Origin: Rhynchopus sp. YZ270_cl-10
Lineage: Eukaryota > Euglenozoa > Diplonemea > Diplonemida > Diplonemidae
Length of the DNA stretch: 64,000 nt
Assembly (NCBI GenBank): GCA_964035575.1
Contig: OZ037897.1
Span: 1 to 64,000 of the forward strand
Direction of reading: 5' to 3'
Position 1 is the stretch's first letter. Each line of letters begins with the position of its first letter. The position numbers and the translations under genes were made by a program. Under the pieces are notes generated by a model. It made no database searches and was not told where the DNA came from. It saw only the letters and a list, made by a program, of their open reading frames with translations. Below are positions 62,101-64,000 of the stretch, one piece after another.

Positions 62101-63054
62101 ACGGCCCTCCGAGAGGAAGGGCTCCTCCGCGCCTACGTCCTCCTCCGTCACCACCACAGGCGGGGCTTGCGTGTCGCACGCTGCGTGCAGTGTGCAGGTC
62201 AGGTGATCTCTCTGGTCGAAGCGGCGTGAACGCAGCGGGCCCTCCTCCAGGATGCCGTCCACTACGTCTGTTGTGTTCTGCACCGTCGCGTTGTACGCCC
62301 AGTGCGATGTGTTGAGCGTCTCCGTCACTGTCACTGTCGCAGTCGGTGTTGGCGGGACTTCCTCAAACGCAACGCGCATGCCCCATGTGAAGTATCTGCA
62401 GAAGAAGGTCTCCTCCGCACAGCGTGCACCGCACTCCTCTGGGGATGCTGCATGCACGGCACGGGATGGTGCCGTGCCGCCACGTGGGTAGCACAGGTCG
62501 GGCAGAGCAACGACACTCGAGGCAGACCCGACAACGTTCTGCGTGGACCAGGTACGGTCGAGGCCGTACACATCGAGTACTGCCTTGGGGTGTTTGAAGG
62601 AGAGCAGAGGCTGCACTGCGTCCTCGCTTGCGTTCGATGTGTTCGATGTGCTTGGCGGTGGCGTGTGCAGGATGGACATGTCTGGAGCGTACTTGGTACA
62701 GGAGGTGAGCATCGTGCAGCCTGTGTCCTTCGCAAAGGCAGCCACCGTGCAGAGGTCGCGCTCTGCACACTGCGACGTGCATTGCGAGAGCGCTCCGAGG
62801 GCGGACACACACGACGCGTCGTCGCACGCAGGCACGCCATCCTCGCAGGCAAGCTCCAGCGTCAGAAACGCACTCCCCCCCTCCAGCACACCTGCCGTCT
62901 CCGTACGCACCGGCGACGCCACACGAGCAATCTCATGCGACGTCTTCTCCTCAGCAACGTGCAGTCCTGTGTAGTACGTGCTGTAGTGTGTCTTCCATCC
63001 GCACTCCCACACCTGCGCAGAGCCGCACTGCGCTAACAAGACCAGCCACAACAT
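59126..63054 (-). CDS. Spliced gene: Cys-rich ectodomain, membrane span, cytoplasmic glycosyltransferase-like domain
   Basis: Three exons on the - strand: 63054-61014, 60962-60869, 60821-59126. Splicing at GTATGT...CCACAG and GTATGC...CTACAG gives one 1,276-codon frame; coding length 3,831 nt is divisible by 3. The ATG at 63054 begins a signal peptide (MLWLVLLAQCGSAQ). The ectodomain has many Cys and N-glycosylation sites, PAN/apple-like blocks (~180-235 and ~500-600) and a block around GRRLCTAAEVC (~330-500) like the LCT domains of many protist surface proteins. A membrane span follows at ~730-755, then a low-complexity linker, then ~947-1250 resembling a family of uncharacterised nucleotide-sugar transferases: RYVCWVDGVQMF, WAKKTL, VQLYE, DFGWALSRKGYD, GTNDRHLAFALVG, VRGNIAIHNCG, FDP..HL..DAHGV. 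The usual DxD-like acidic pair is altered (W-V-D-G-V), so activity is doubtful. If instead unspliced, these are two separate genes. Confidence 0.72.
60822..60868 (-). other. Intron 2 (47 nt) of the spliced gene
   Basis: 5' end GTATGC, 3' end CACTACAG after a pyrimidine-rich interior. Removal joins TG to C, making a Cys codon, and fuses the exon 2 frame to CYLGHECEPRKYF and the membrane span. Confidence 0.75.
60963..61013 (-). other. Intron 1 (51 nt) of the spliced gene
   Basis: 5' end GTATGT (canonical), 3' end AACCACAG. It removes the TAA that would otherwise stop the ectodomain frame and keeps phase into exon 2 (TTNEETKQRAATLIRF). Confidence 0.75.
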
Positions 63055-63315
63055 AGGTTATAAGGCAAGCATAAATGCTGATCTGTGATGACGGAGATTG
63101 GAGAAGATGTGAAGAAGCAATAGACAAAAAAAATACATTAGAACCCTTTACTCTTTTGAAGTTAAACAACCAACCCCCTGTCTGTTCTCTTTATTTTTAT
63201 TTATGCAAACTATTTTGCAGGTTGTATTTACCAACACACTCCACTGGACCCCACCCTCTCTGCAAATTCTTCGCCTTTTTGAGTCCCTCAGACGTTTATC
63301 TTTTCCAACTTTCCT
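63055..63315 (-). promoter_or_regulatory. Intergenic / 5' leader region between two co-oriented genes
   Basis: 261 bp. About 30 bp upstream of the ATG at 63054 is a pyrimidine-rich tract ending in CAG (63083-63120 on the - strand: TTGCTTCTTCACATCTTCTC...CATCACAG). It could be a 3' splice site of a 5'-UTR intron or of trans-splicing. No TATA-like element is convincing. Confidence 0.4.
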
Positions 63316-64000
63316 TCACAGATCGGACTGGTAACGGTACAACAGGATGAAGATGGACGAGGCAACCATGCCGAGTGGCAGCACGACGTAGATGAGGATG
63401 TTCTGCCAGTCTGCGTGGTCGCCACCAGGCAGCACCTTGTTGAGGTACTGTCTCAGGAGCGACCTGCTGAGCTCCTTCACTGCCGAGGAAGGGAGCGCCT
63501 GTGGTGCCTGCTTCAACGCCTCCTGCGTGGGCAGCTCCAGCGCCGAGAACGGCACCCACTGCTGCCGCCCGTCTGAGAAGTACAGCAGCGCACTGTCGTA
63601 GTTGACCCTGCACACCAACCCCGTCGCCCCCGCACACCGCGCCCTGTCGTCGCTCCACCCTGCAGAACTCCCGGCACACCGTCGCGACAGCACCTCCACC
63701 TCCGCCTCCACAGTCGCATGCTCGCCTACGCCCACAGCAACGCCTTCGCCACCTTCGTTCAGAACAACCTGCAGGTGGAAGTCGCCGCCGTATGTGTACG
63801 CTGCAGGTGTCTCTGTGTGCCGCTCGTCCTCCGTGGAGGCAAGGCTTGCAGCGTCGTCCCAGGCAGAGGTGTTTGGTGGAGGTGTGTCGTGCTCTGCGGG
63901 TGTGGGTATGGGTGTGCCGTCCAGGGGCGACGCAGGCGCGGGCTCCGCTGCAGTGCGTGCAAACGCTGGTGACGTTGCGCTGTGCTGCGGCTGCCTGCGC
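63316..64000 (-). CDS. C-terminal part of a membrane protein (5' end outside window)
   Basis: The frame is open from the window edge to a TGA at 63316-63318, at least 228 codons, with no start inside. The visible part has an acidic/Pro-Thr-rich stretch, then GGDFHLQVVLNEGGEGVAVG, a four-Cys block (RRCAG...ARCAG...LVCRV), and a single membrane span at the very end (NILIYVVLPLGMVASSIFIL) with a short tail LYRYQSDL. This is probably the ectodomain end of a type I surface protein, like its neighbour downstream, but I do not recognise the family. Confidence 0.7.
   Translation of the reverse strand, partial: RRQPQHSATSPAFARTAAEPAPASPLDGTPIPTPAEHDTPPPNTSAWDDAASLASTEDERHTETPAAYTYGGDFHLQVVLNEGGEGVAVGVGEHATVEAEVEVLSRRCAGSSAGWSDDRARCAGATGLVCRVNYDSALLYFSDGRQQWVPFSALELPTQEALKQAPQALPSSAVKELSRSLLRQYLNKVLPGGDHADWQNILIYVVLPLGMVASSIFILLYRYQSDL

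Overview
The window looks like nuclear DNA of a microbial eukaryote, probably a satellite-rich (perhaps subtelomeric or pericentromeric) region. Evidence for a eukaryote: retroposed copies with poly(A) tails and target-site duplications, two short GT-AG introns whose removal joins three reading frames, and secreted or membrane proteins with signal peptides, Asn-glycosylation sites and single transmembrane anchors. I cannot name the species. No rRNA, tRNA or CRISPR was found.

Layout. (1) 1-19.7 kb: a higher-order satellite. Long arrays of an 8-bp unit (TTTGCGGG) alternate with a 379-bp tandem monomer (one copy, then three) and a nearly identical 2.25-kb spacer; the unit is present almost twice. 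(2) 19.7-28.6 kb: a long non-LTR retrotransposon (element 1, + strand) with one giant ORF: OTU-like protease domain, zinc fingers, reverse transcriptase, restriction-like endonuclease, second OTU-like domain, zinc finger, coiled coil. (3) 28.6-30 kb: flanking repeats and a 5'-truncated copy of element 1 in inverted orientation. (4) 30-40.8 kb: element 2 (- strand), a divergent relative whose ORF has three OTU-like domains, the middle one without its catalytic residues. A second truncated element-1 copy lies in its 3' region. (5) 40.6-41.5 kb: short repeat modules shared with region 3.

(6) 42.4-45.1 kb: a host gene (- strand) for a membrane-anchored protein with two duplicated beta-propeller-like halves joined by a Pro/Thr/Gln repeat linker. 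(7) 45.2-58.6 kb: a chain of nested foldback (inverted-repeat) elements without convincing genes, several flanked by TA and separated by TA-poly(G)-TA junctions, and carrying a set of microsatellites that all contain GTAC. (8) 59.1-64 kb: two more host genes on the - strand. One is a spliced three-exon gene for a cysteine-rich receptor-like ectodomain, a membrane span and a cytoplasmic glycosyltransferase-like domain. The other is the C-terminal part of a membrane protein that runs off the window.

The two retrotransposon ORFs appear to be autonomous machinery; the truncated tails are their products. The three host genes all encode secretory-pathway membrane proteins on the same strand, next to highly repetitive DNA, an arrangement that in other protists often goes with variable surface proteins (inference).
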